DNA of 64,000 nucleotides, from contig NC_020186.1 of assembly GCF_000315915.1 (NCBI RefSeq), positions 744,001 through 808,000 of the forward strand. Direction: 5' to 3'. The notes beneath the pieces were generated by a model. It had not been told where the DNA came from. It did no database searches and saw only the letters and a program-made list of their open reading frames with translations. Within the stretch, counting starts at the first letter, position 1; every line of letters starts with the position of its first letter. This stretch comes from Henningerozyma blattae CBS 6284. Lineage: Eukaryota; Ascomycota; Saccharomycetes; Saccharomycetales; Saccharomycetaceae. Shown one piece after another: positions 10,115 to 18,230 of the stretch. The position numbers were made by a program, and so were the translations under genes.

Positions 10115-10134
10115 NNNNNNNNNNNNNNNNNNNN
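10115..10134. other. Assembly gap (20 N)
   Basis: Twenty consecutive N after an unbroken T run in the DAT1 upstream region. The true length is unknown. DAT1 belongs to the YML-type locus and the next protein genes (DSK2, PGM3) to the YMR-type locus, so adjacency across the gap rests on the assembler. Confidence 0.98.
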
Positions 10135-11730
10135 ACCCTAAAAGGGAAATTCCTACGCAAAATTATTTTCTTGTTTTTTTTCAAATTTCAAATTTCAAAA
10201 ATCTGAAAAATATAAAAAATTCGAAATTTTCATTTTCTAGTGAAACCATATAAAATAAAAAATAATAAAATAAGCTAAAATAAAATATAACTTCAAGGAT
10301 AAAAATTATGAGGCATTTGAGAAAAGAAAAAAGAAAACTTGTATACAAAACATATGCGCCTAAAAAAAAAGGGATATTTCAATTTTAAACGGTCACTATG
10401 AAACTCAATATGGGCTGATGCGTCTCTTATGGCATTTGTCACACCCATATATACCGTAGAACCGTAGATACTTGGATCTGAGTTAAGTGTGTATATACCT
10501 CACTTCCTGTGTGGCTGTACCTTCTCTTGTGCACTTCTATCTTACACAAATTTATTTGTTTCCCTTCGATTATGTCGTTCCTTTCTTACCTTGTACAATG
10601 TCTTCTATTATGTTCAGGAAGAAAAATCATTCTCCAAATATCAGGATCGTGAGGACAGGATAGCACTGAAGCACTGTTTTCTTGACAGTGACATCCATTG
10701 CGATTGTGATGGTGGATATTCACATAAAGTTACGGCGCATAATGCACGCAAACAGTAATGGTGATCAATAATTTGGGAATCTCCCGAGTATTTGCCTTGT
10801 TAAGACCTTTCTACCCATTTCTAGCTAAGGAGGAGAACCACTTATTTCCCGACAAGGATAACAACAACTCGACGAGACAAGACAAGACATCTACCTTAAT
10901 ACAAAATTCCTATAATTCTATCCACTTTTCCAGACAAAGACAGTTTGTACTATCTGCATGGTTACTCTATAATAACAGCCTTGGAAGGCACAAAACCCTT
11001 ATTGTTTAGGCTTAAACCGCTATCTCGCCATCGTTGCTTCTGAAGGAAGCTAGCCATTTATTTACCAGTCACTGTAATTGCCTCTCTATTGGTATCCCCA
11101 CTGTTTATTTCACTCTTGCACCAAGGTCATGGGTACTACTGCTAACTGTCTTCTTTTTACTTCAATTTTTTTTTTCACAATTGTTTTTATCTTTTCCTAC
11201 TTCTTTCTACTGAGGATTCTGAGTCTCTAACCTTCTCGAACTTTCATGTCTCATTACATCGAGGGAAGATCTGTGTGTTTCTATATTTATCTATCCCGCT
11301 CATAGCCTGTAGCGTGGCTGTTCTCATTGTCTTTGATTTTGGTTCATAAATTCCTTGTCGTCCTTGTTACGTCATAGATACGTATTACCGATGCTGGCTC
11401 AACTATCAATTGTTAGCTTCTAGACCTACACAAACGCCCTTAGAAAACTTACTTCTGCCTGCCTACTTGTAGAACCGATCGCTTGTACTTAGCCATTGTC
11501 AAAAGGCAACTTCAATCCTTGGCAAGAACTGGCATTTCTATAGTTTGCAATTACCGTTCAAGTACGGTCATTTATACATTTATTTCAACTATCTCTCTTA
11601 CTATTTCTAACTACTGTAAAGTATTAGTTCCTAACATATTAGTTCCTAATCTATCAATACCTATCATTAGAAGGATATATCTGCTCCACAGTTGATTAAG
11701 ATCCTGCTTACTCATTTTTGGCGACCATCA
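10135..11730 (+). ncRNA. Candidate long non-coding RNA locus (tentative)
   Basis: For 1.3 kb from about 10400 this DNA is unlike its surroundings. It is richer in G and C, pyrimidine-biased on the plus strand and mostly free of A/T homopolymers, yet it holds no convincing ORF. The only frames, of 89, 83 and 70 codons, have Cys/Leu/Ser-rich products unlike any protein I know. At its left edge are a Rap1-like element ACACCCATATATACC (10441-10455), TATATA (10492-10497) and CTTCC Gcr1-type boxes (10503). At its right edge is ATTTTTGG (11714-11721), the yeast Sm-site consensus found in spliceosomal and telomerase RNAs. This suggests a Pol II-transcribed structural RNA on the plus strand. It does not contain the invariant 5' sequences of U1 or U2. 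Telomerase RNA or a decayed element remain open. Confidence 0.3.
10441..10507 (+). promoter_or_regulatory. Rap1-like site, TATA and CTTCC box
   Basis: ACACCCATATATACC at 10441-10455 differs little from the Rap1 core ACACCCRYACAY. TATATA follows at 10492 and CTTCC (the Gcr1 core) at 10503. Rap1 next to CTTCC is the arrangement of strong glycolytic and translation-gene promoters in Saccharomyces. There is no protein gene directly downstream. Confidence 0.35.
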
Positions 11731-12433
11731 ATATAAACCAAATAGTGATTATAGTATACTATCACATAGCTGATTATAATCTCAACCCGGCCCTCAAGTT
11801 TCAATTATTATCCAAAACTACACTTGAATTAACAAAAGTAGTCAATTGTACGATAATACTCAAATAAACAAAAAGAAATTATTGGAAATCAAGACTACTA
11901 GATCTGTTATATTTTCACATTGTACTTTATTCATATGCATTATTAGTTTAATATTGAATTAATCCTAAAATAACGATACTTATTTTATTTGGTAAATTGA
12001 ATTTAGAAAAAAACGAGACAAAAAACCAAAATTCTTTCAGATTGAATTTGAAAAGAAGAGAAAAAAAAAAAATAATATACTTGAGGGGGATTATTCAAAG
12101 AATAGCTGTAATAAGAAAAAAGGCTCACCGTCCTAATATTGCTTAAAATCTCTCAATTATTTATTAAACTTATTCTGACACATAGCTTATTATACTATTG
12201 TTTTTTTATTCAGAATCACAACCCTTATTATTGATTTTGAAGAAATATAAATATAACTCAAACCATTTACCTTGTGTGATAAATTTAATTCTATACTATA
12301 GTCTAACTAAACCGTTATTTTTATTTAATTATCTGTTCATTTTTTTTTTCTAATTTTATTATTTTTTTTTGATTCTTCCAAATTAAAACCAAAATTACTA
12401 TAGACATTTAATTATACATTTTTAATTACTATT
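11731..12433. other. Intergenic upstream of DSK2
   Basis: Ordinary AT-rich yeast spacer with T runs just before the DSK2 ATG. No proteasome-associated PACE element (GGTGGCAAA) was seen, although DSK2-type genes often carry one. Confidence 0.5.
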
Positions 12434-13288
12434 ATGATTTCTGTAAATATTAAATTTAAAGAAGAAAAGTTTACTATTGAATCCGAATTAGATGAATTAA
12501 TTTCAGATATTACCATTAAAATTAAAGATCATCTAGATATACCACCAAATAACCAACGTTTAATTTATTCCGGTAGAATTTTAGATCCAGAAAAAACTTT
12601 AAAAGATTATAATTTTAAAGATGGACATTGTATTATAGTTATCATACATAAAGAAGAAAAAAATAATCTTCATCCCCCTCCAAATAATACCACAAATCTA
12701 AATCCAAATAATTCTGTTTATCCAGCCTCCAACACACCAATAAATTCCCCTACTCCATTTGGTGAAGGTAATATAATTACCATTACAACAACTAGTCCTG
12801 ATCCATATGGTGTGAGATCTAATGAAGTTCATGATCCAGAAGTTGAAAGGGAATTATTACAAGTTTTAGATCATCCACGTTCTTTCCAAGAAAATGAAAT
12901 GCTTTTAAACAATCAGAACTTATTAAGATTTTTAATTCAAACAAATCCTCATTTACGTCATATGGATATAAATGGTGCAAGACAAGTACTGAGAGATCCT
13001 AGATTACAAAGAGCATTTATGGATGTGAATTTTTTAAATCAACAAATTTCATTAAGAAGAACTGCCATTGAACATGCTAACAATGGTATTACTCACCCTG
13101 GTAGTAGCAATGAAACCATTACCGTCGTCACAAGAATTGATGAATCTGGAAATCTTGTTGGTAATGCAGTAGATCAAGAACAATATCGAAGAAATCAAAT
13201 TGAAGTTGCTCTTCAAGCTCATAGACAAGCTCTAGATAGATTACAAAATCAAAATCAACAGCAACAGCATCCACCTCCAGGGAAATAA
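12434..13288 (+). CDS. DSK2: Dsk2-like ubiquitin-like/STI1 protein lacking UBA
   Basis: Known role: Dsk2 (ubiquilin) shuttles ubiquitinated proteins to the proteasome. Its N-terminal UBL docks on Rpn10/Rpn1, the STI1 repeats handle clients and dimerise, and the C-terminal UBA binds ubiquitin. Here residues 1-75 are a UBL (NQRLIYSGRILDPEKTLKDY, close to NQRLIYSGKIL of Dsk2). Residues about 137-200 are an STI1 motif (LLRFLIQTNPHLRHM, then LRDPRLQRAFMDVNFLNQQ). After that comes a predicted helix (DQEQYRRNQIEVALQAHRQA) and a Gln/Pro tail ending HPPPGK. Length is 284 aa against 373 in S. cerevisiae, and the UBA is absent; none is encoded in the downstream 600 bp. PGM3 follows, as in the YMR276W-YMR278W region, but FCP1 is missing. 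Confidence 0.85.
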   Translation: MISVNIKFKEEKFTIESELDELISDITIKIKDHLDIPPNNQRLIYSGRILDPEKTLKDYNFKDGHCIIVIIHKEEKNNLHPPPNNTTNLNPNNSVYPASNTPINSPTPFGEGNIITITTTSPDPYGVRSNEVHDPEVERELLQVLDHPRSFQENEMLLNNQNLLRFLIQTNPHLRHMDINGARQVLRDPRLQRAFMDVNFLNQQISLRRTAIEHANNGITHPGSSNETITVVTRIDESGNLVGNAVDQEQYRRNQIEVALQAHRQALDRLQNQNQQQQHPPPGK

Positions 13289-13863
13289 TATTAAAATTCA
13301 CAATAACTTACTCCAATCATGAGAAATTCTCTACATCATTATTTTATCCAGTCTTTCATTTTTCTGGTTTTCTTTCCAATTATTTTGCTATTTTTTCTGT
13401 TTTAATTTTATTTTGTTTTTTATTTAATCTTCACCTCCTTCACTCAGTTTTTCTCTAATATCATTTTTTATAATTATTTTTAATTTATATTACCTACTTA
13501 TTTGTTTAAGCTTATATTAAAATTTTTTGTATTTCATTATTCTATCTCATATATATTTTAAAAATAATTGTACATTTAACTTATCTCAATTTTAATTTAT
13601 AAAAAAATAAAAATAAAAAAAAATAAATAAATATATATATATAAATAAAACACTTTGTTATAGACAGCTATGCAATTGTATTAGCTGATCTCATGTTTAT
13701 TTATTTTTTCTTTTTTTAACTAATAATATTGAATTGTTTTACTTAGTCCATTGCCCCTTCTTTTTTTTCCTATTAAATGATGAGATATATTATATATATT
13801 AAGAATAAAAAAATTTAGAGGTTATAGAAAAAAAATTAAATTATTAGTATAATTTAAAAAATT

Positions 13864-13895
<32 letters not shown>

Positions 13896-13927
13896 AATCT
13901 CATAATACTTTTCATTTTCCTTCCTTC
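13289..13927. other. Intergenic DSK2-PGM3, with (AAC)10
   Basis: AT-rich spacer; the place of S. cerevisiae FCP1 is empty. Ten AAC units (13864-13893) sit about 35 bp before the PGM3 ATG, so they may lie in the 5' UTR. Otherwise only A/T runs. Confidence 0.6.
13864..13893 (+). repeat. (AAC)10 microsatellite
   Basis: Ten perfect AAC units immediately upstream of the PGM3 start codon. Confidence 0.95.
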
Positions 13928-15859
13928 ATGTCTGACGAACAACAATTCAACGCATTAATTAAAGATTATCCAGAAGATCTACAAAAAAAAGTTTTACTTT
14001 GGCTAGAGCAAGACAAGGATGATTCAACGAGAAAAGAAATCATTGACTTATGTAAATCTGCAAATGTTAAAGAGTTGCATGAAAGATTTGATTCCAGAAT
14101 TACTTTTGGTACTGCAGGTTTAAGATCGACTATGGAAGCAGGGTTTAGTAGAATGAATACCTTAACGGTATTACAGGCATCTCAAGGTCTTGCTACTTAT
14201 ATGAAAAATGATGCTAAAAACACAGGCCAAAAATTAATTGCAGTAATTGGTCATGATCATAGATATCATTCAAAAGAATTTGCAAAAATTGCTGCTACTG
14301 TTTTTTTGATTGCTGGCTTTAAAGTATATTATCTAAATGATGATTCATTGGAGGATCCGCGTGATAACAAATTTGTCCACACACCAATGGTACCTTTTAC
14401 AGTTAAAAATCTAAAAGCTTCAGTAGGTGTAATGGTCACTGCTAGTCATAATCCTAAAATGGATAATGGTTATAAGGTCTATTATTCAAACGGATGTCAA
14501 ATAATTCCACCTCATGATTCGGGTATTTCACAATGTATAGATGCTAATCTTGAACCATGGGAAAATTCATGGAATTATAAAGAAATAATGGCAAACGCAG
14601 AATCTAAGGGGGATCTAATTTATCACAGAGATGTGATGTTAAATGATTATATTACACAATTAGAAGAAAAATTAACATCAAAGGATATAATCCATTTAAG
14701 TAAAAAAATTGATGTTAAAAGTAAACCATGGTTTGTTTATACCCCCATGCATGGTGTTGGTTATGAAATTTTTACTAAGATATCTAATGAAATACTTCAT
14801 ATGAAAGAAGGCGAAGATTTTATAGTAGTTGAAGAGCAAAAACATCCTGATCCAGGATTTCCAACAGTCAGCTTCCCTAATCCTGAAGAAAAAGGGGCCA
14901 TTGATATGGGTATTAAACTTGCAGAAGATAATGGTATTTCTTTAGTTATTGCCAATGATCCAGATGCAGACAGGTTTTCCATTGCTGTTAAATCCAAAGG
15001 TTCACAAGGTACGTGGCATCAGTTTACTGGGAATGAAATTGGATATTTATTTGCATATTTTGAATTTCAAAAATACAAAATCTCAAAGCAAGATCTCCAT
15101 AGGTTGTATATGGTTAATTCTACTGTATCCTCACAAATGATTAAAAAAATGGCTGAAATAGAAGGATTCAATTATGAAGAAACTTTAACTGGTTTTAAAT
15201 GGATTGGTAATCGAGCAATTGATTTAATTAATAAAGGTAATATAGTTCCATTTGGATATGAAGAAGCAATTGGATATATGTTCCCCACAATGGAAATTGA
15301 TAAAGATGGTATTGCTGCTACTGTTATTTTCATTCAAGCTTTTATGTATTGGAACCAAATTGATAAGATGGACCCATATGAAATTATACAATTAGGCTTT
15401 AAAAAATATGGTGTCTTTATAGAATATAATGGATATTATAGATATACAGACCTTGGTATTACCAAGAAAATATTTGATTATGTGAGATATGATTACGATA
15501 AAGGCGTTTCAGAAGGTAATAAGAAATATCCAGATCATATTGGTGAAGAATTTAAAATAATAAAATATAGAGATTTAACAACTGGATACCAATCTGATAC
15601 TCCAGATAATAAACCATTACTTCCTGTTGACCCAAGTTCTCAAATGATCACTGTTGAAATGATTCCCACTGATAATGAATCGGATGGTTCAATACGTCTT
15701 ACAATTCGTGGTTCTGGTACTGAGCCGAAATTAAAAGTCTATATAGAAGCCTGCAGCAGATCTGCTACAGAAGCTTCCTTTTTAGCTAAGCAAGCATGGA
15801 ATGTGTTGAAAAGAGAATGGATGAGACCTGAACAAACAGGTATTACTACAGCTTTCTAG
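13928..15859 (+). CDS. PGM3: Phosphoglucomutase/phosphoribomutase Pgm3 (Prm15)
   Basis: Known role: Pgm3/Prm15 (YMR278W) is a cytosolic alpha-D-phosphohexomutase that mainly interconverts ribose-1-P and ribose-5-P, with minor phosphoglucomutase activity. All four signature loops are present in 643 residues. The catalytic phosphoserine loop TASHNP is at 171-176 (Ser173), the Mg-binding DPDAD at 344-348, the sugar-binding loop YEEAIGYMF near 448 as in the phosphopentomutase branch (GEESGY in Pgm1/2), and the phosphate loop RGSGTEPKLK near 592. GTAGLRSTMEAG around 61 is the N-terminal substrate region. Length matches S. cerevisiae (622) with small extensions. It follows DSK2 as in YMR276W-YMR278W. 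The minus ORF inside it is a shadow. Confidence 0.95.
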   Translation: MSDEQQFNALIKDYPEDLQKKVLLWLEQDKDDSTRKEIIDLCKSANVKELHERFDSRITFGTAGLRSTMEAGFSRMNTLTVLQASQGLATYMKNDAKNTGQKLIAVIGHDHRYHSKEFAKIAATVFLIAGFKVYYLNDDSLEDPRDNKFVHTPMVPFTVKNLKASVGVMVTASHNPKMDNGYKVYYSNGCQIIPPHDSGISQCIDANLEPWENSWNYKEIMANAESKGDLIYHRDVMLNDYITQLEEKLTSKDIIHLSKKIDVKSKPWFVYTPMHGVGYEIFTKISNEILHMKEGEDFIVVEEQKHPDPGFPTVSFPNPEEKGAIDMGIKLAEDNGISLVIANDPDADRFSIAVKSKGSQGTWHQFTGNEIGYLFAYFEFQKYKISKQDLHRLYMVNSTVSSQMIKKMAEIEGFNYEETLTGFKWIGNRAIDLINKGNIVPFGYEEAIGYMFPTMEIDKDGIAATVIFIQAFMYWNQIDKMDPYEIIQLGFKKYGVFIEYNGYYRYTDLGITKKIFDYVRYDYDKGVSEGNKKYPDHIGEEFKIIKYRDLTTGYQSDTPDNKPLLPVDPSSQMITVEMIPTDNESDGSIRLTIRGSGTEPKLKVYIEACSRSATEASFLAKQAWNVLKREWMRPEQTGITTAF

Positions 15860-16391
15860 CATGCTATTCAATCACGTAAATATAACACGTAATACAGCAC
15901 CAAAGTATATCAGGTAAATATTCCTATTTAAGTTATATAGTCTATATAATGATATCTAATTAGAAGAAAAAATTATACAAAAAAAAGACAAAACAAAAAA
16001 AAAAAATAAGAACATTGTTATGCCAAGAAACCATTTTACCAGAGCACTTCTCAGATTTCTTAGTGTCACAATAAATATCTTATTGTCAAGTATTTTTAAG
16101 TTTCATCAAGAATGTTCTAAAATGTTTAAAATTCTTTTTTTTTTAGATATACGGAGTTTTCTGTGAAATTCTCTTTTTGCATTGAAAAAAAAAAGGCAAA
16201 TTGTTATACTCTAATGTTTACATCTATAAAATATCTATTATTTAAGAACTATAATGATCATATCTTAATTTGATGCAAGAAAAGAAAAAAACAATAAAAA
16301 CAAATAAACAAAAAAGAACTGTTTTTGAACTAATATTTTTTTTATTTTTTTCTCTAATTATTTATCATCCATAAAGCTCTCTTAATCAAAT
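15860..16391. other. Intergenic PGM3-SAM4
   Basis: AT-rich with A runs. Weak half-sites such as ATCACGTAA near 15873 recall Cbf1 sites, but there is no full CACGTG or Met31/32 AAACTGTGG, so sulphur control of the following gene is not demonstrated. Confidence 0.4.
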
Positions 16392-17372
16392 ATGAGACAA
16401 TCATTTAAAGAATATTTCAACACACATCCCAATGCCGTCATTGTTATGGATGGTGGACAAGGAACTGAATTAGAAAGAAGAGGTGTTGATGTTTCTTCCA
16501 AAGTTTGGTCCACTGTACCATTTATTGGTAGGGAATTCTGGCAAAAAGATGAAAAATCTCAAAACATTTCAATTGTTAAAGATATGTTTCAAGCCTTTGT
16601 TGCTGCTGGATCTCAGGCATTAATGTCTATTACATATCAATGCAGTTTTAGTACCATCTCTAGTAACACTAAGATTCAAGCTCTTGAAGAGTATAATGAA
16701 TTATTGAATAAGATAGTCAAGTTTTGTAGAGAATGCATCGGTAACAGTAAATACTTGATTGGTAGTATTGGACCATATGCATCACATGTAAGTGCCGAAT
16801 ATACTGGTGATTATGGGTTACATCCAGAAAATGTAGACTATTTAAACTATTTCAAACCTCAATTGGATAATTTTAATGATAATGACGATATTGATTTAAT
16901 TGCCATGGAAACAGTACCTAATAAATATGAATTGAAAGCTTTGTTATCTTGGGATGGAACTACTATCAAGAAACCATTTTATATTAGTTTATCTGTTGGA
17001 GACGATGGAAATTTAAGAGATGGGACTTCTATGGATACTATTTCCACAATGTTTCAAAATAGAGAGGTGAAAAACCCCAATTTAATGATGGTAGGTGTAA
17101 ATTGTGTAAGTTATGATAAGACTTTAATGATAATTAAAAAATTACAAATAGCTGTTCCAGATTTACCGTTAGTTTGTTATCCAAATAGTGGTGAAGTTTA
17201 TGATCAAATTACACAATCATGGAAGACAAACAATGACATTAAATTGGACTCATGGGAAACTTTGGTGAAAGACTTGGTAGCTAATGGTGTTCGTATGGTT
17301 GGTGGTTGTTGCAGAACTACTCCAGATGATATACACAAGATAGCACAAGCTGTGAGTCATTTGAGTCATTGA
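16392..17372 (+). CDS. SAM4: Homocysteine S-methyltransferase (Sam4/Mht1)
   Basis: Known role: Sam4 and Mht1 methylate homocysteine to methionine, using S-adenosylmethionine (Sam4) or S-methylmethionine (Mht1), thereby controlling the SAM/Met ratio. The 326-residue frame has the family start VMDGGQGTELERRG, an internal GVNCVSYD block with the first zinc-binding Cys, and the C-terminal VGGCCRTTPDDI with the paired zinc-ligand cysteines. Length is the same as Sam4 (325) and Mht1 (324). Sequence alone does not separate the two; SAM4 is given as the more similar by eye. In S. cerevisiae both genes are subtelomeric (YPL273W, YLL062C), so its position between PGM3 and VAN1 is different. Confidence 0.88.
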   Translation: MRQSFKEYFNTHPNAVIVMDGGQGTELERRGVDVSSKVWSTVPFIGREFWQKDEKSQNISIVKDMFQAFVAAGSQALMSITYQCSFSTISSNTKIQALEEYNELLNKIVKFCRECIGNSKYLIGSIGPYASHVSAEYTGDYGLHPENVDYLNYFKPQLDNFNDNDDIDLIAMETVPNKYELKALLSWDGTTIKKPFYISLSVGDDGNLRDGTSMDTISTMFQNREVKNPNLMMVGVNCVSYDKTLMIIKKLQIAVPDLPLVCYPNSGEVYDQITQSWKTNNDIKLDSWETLVKDLVANGVRMVGGCCRTTPDDIHKIAQAVSHLSH

Positions 17373-17653
17373 AGGGGAGAGGGGAGTATGAGTAAGGGGT
17401 TATCATATTACTAACTTTCAAAGTTCTGTTAATGATATAGAATAAGCTTTGCTTGACATTATAAGTTTACCTTGTTTATTCTAATGGCAATTTATACTCT
17501 CTGATATATATCCTATAAACAAGTATCACTCTGTTGACGAAGCGTCACTCTAGGAACCACCATTACTCTAAATAGCAACAAAGTTGTCCCAATACTCTTC
17601 ACACTTAGACTACAAATCCTTTAGCAAAAATTTATTACAATATACACCTGGAA

Positions 17654-17717
17654 ACGCGAAAAGTTTATGAGCTTATTATCTTTCCTCTTTTGGATTTCAC
17701 ATGCTTGAGACGCGAAA
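17654..17717 (+). promoter_or_regulatory. Two ACGCGAAA (SBF/MBF-type) elements
   Basis: ACGCGAAA occurs at 17654-17661 and again at 17710-17717, both on the plus strand and 56 bp apart. The word combines the MCB core ACGCG with the SCB consensus CRCGAAA. They are 514-577 bp upstream of the VAN1 ATG. SBF/MBF control of cell-wall genes in G1/S is established in S. cerevisiae; use here is inferred. Confidence 0.45.
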
Positions 17718-18045
17718 TTGCCTTTTATTTTTTTTTAATTTTTTTGTGACGCATTTTTTTGGTGTCAGAAAATAAGAAATTCGGAAAATTAAAAATTCGT
17801 TGGAAATTCGAAAACTGAAACTGAGAAAATTAAAAGGTGTCAATAGAATTGAATTAATTTAAACTAAGCCAGCAATTTCTAAACAAAATATAGGTAACAA
17901 ATTAAAGCGAAATTTATCTTTATTCAACTAAAATAATAAAAAAAAGAAATATAATATTTTAGTAAAAAAAAATATTTAGATATTAAAATTAAAATTAAGT
18001 AAATAAATAAGCATTTTAAGGAATTCTTAAATCTGTTTTGTTCGT

Positions 18046-18054
18046 TATATATAA
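18046..18054 (+). promoter_or_regulatory. Probable VAN1 TATA box
   Basis: TATATATAA lies 177 bp upstream of the VAN1 ATG, a usual yeast distance, within less A/T-biased DNA. Confidence 0.45.
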
Positions 18055-18230
18055 CTACTTAGAGGCATACACCAATTGTGTTGCTTTAAGGAACATCAGA
18101 TATTGGTAAAGAGAGGTTACTTTTAAAAAGGTAGATCGTTGGATTAAAGACAGGAAAAGACGTTGATAAAAAGAATACAATACGATTCAGTAGTAACACT
18201 CAAGAAATTCCCTTATATGTATATATCACA

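Larger units (their letters stand above)
17373..18230. other. Intergenic SAM4-VAN1, VAN1 promoter
   Basis: About 860 bp. It includes two ACGCGAAA elements and a TATA box, listed separately. A TACTAAC near 17410 has no sensible donor or ORF around it. Long A/T runs fill the rest. Confidence 0.6.

Noticed and set aside
10489..11009. Two adjoining plus frames (89 and 83 codons, overlapping TAATG)
   Set aside because: Cys/Leu/Ser-rich translations without domain or conserved character; better explained by an ORF-poor non-coding locus.
11700..11880. LTR-like end of a Ty element
   Set aside because: No TG...CA ends, no target-site duplication, no primer-binding site and no gag-pol relic found.
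17388..17440. Possible intron with TACTAAC after SAM4
   Set aside because: No true GTATGT donor at a sensible distance and no coding sequence to join.
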